A stretch of 64,000 nt of DNA from Enterococcus phoeniculicola ATCC BAA-412 (lineage in GTDB: Bacteria; Bacillota; Bacilli; Lactobacillales; Enterococcaceae), in assembly GCF_000407505.1 (NCBI RefSeq), contig NZ_ASWE01000001.1, positions 307,324 through 371,323 of the forward strand, in the 5' to 3' direction. Positions 63,986-64,000 of the stretch are shown one piece after another. Within the stretch, counting starts at the first letter, position 1; each line of letters starts with the position of its first letter. A program made the translations under genes and the position numbers. The notes beneath the pieces are model-generated. The model was not told the DNA's origin. It saw only the letters and a program-made list of their open reading frames with translations, and did not search any database.

Positions 63986-64000
63986 ATGAAGAAAAGTAGA
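63986..64000 (+). CDS. Start of a CDS cut by the window edge
   Basis: ATG after AGGGGGA at proper spacing; only MKKSR is visible. The basic start would fit a signal peptide, but no call can be made. Confidence 0.5.

Overview
The window looks like a low-GC Gram-positive chromosome of the order Lactobacillales, most likely Enterococcus or a close relative. The clues are AT-rich codon use, strong GGAGG ribosome binding sites, CcpA-type cre boxes, PTS sugar uptake, a LysM/glucosaminidase autolysin with a Ser/Thr-rich linker, a YesMN/Lpl-type oligosaccharide module and NorA/EmeA-like efflux. No tRNA, rRNA, CRISPR array, prophage or intact insertion sequence was seen.

Layout. 0-2.3 kb: end of an unknown gene, a secreted autolysin, then a gene-free stretch with intergenic repeats. 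2.3-22.1 kb: a large histidine-utilisation island. It holds divergent hutU and hutI, a 1016-residue BTAD/AAA/TPR regulator, an orphan GlmL/MutL-type reactivase, the operon ftcD-fchA-fhs-hutD-permease-hutH, then hisS, a YitT protein, a formate/nitrite channel, and folT behind a tetrahydrofolate riboswitch. 22.1-25.4 kb: a methyltransferase behind a leader-peptide/attenuator-like region, an unknown gene, and a multidrug-type MFS pump. 25.6-33.7 kb: sstT, an MFS-MerR-RpiR operon, and a beta-glucoside PTS with 6-phospho-beta-glucosidase. 34.0-45.6 kb: GH3 glycosidase, YesM/YesN-like two-component system, YesL-like protein, lipoprotein, two ABC permeases and a solute-binding lipoprotein, apparently for an oligosaccharide. 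45.6-47.1 kb: an amino-acid permease on the minus strand. 47.2-56.8 kb: nitrite ammonification, namely nreABC, sirB, sirC, nirBD, sumT, a nitrite channel, hemC and hemD. 57.6-63.6 kb: myo-inositol catabolism (iolA, iolB, iolC, iolT, iolG). The first codons of another gene lie at the right edge.

How it fits together. The hut genes describe histidine -> urocanate -> imidazolone propionate -> formiminoglutamate -> glutamate, with the formimino carbon carried on tetrahydrofolate and probably released as formate by Fhs running in the ATP-forming direction. A formate channel and a riboswitch-controlled folate importer next door fit this. Two promoters in the island (hutI and the GlmL-like gene) share the same geometry: two TTTGAC(A/T) heptamers 11 bp apart, the second 8 bp from the -10. 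That is the architecture known for SARP activators, and a BTAD (SARP-type) regulator sits between them. I regard this as the best candidate for an undescribed system here. cre boxes next to hutU/hutI, the regulator and ftcD suggest glucose repression. In the nitrite region a textbook NreC box lies in front of nirB.
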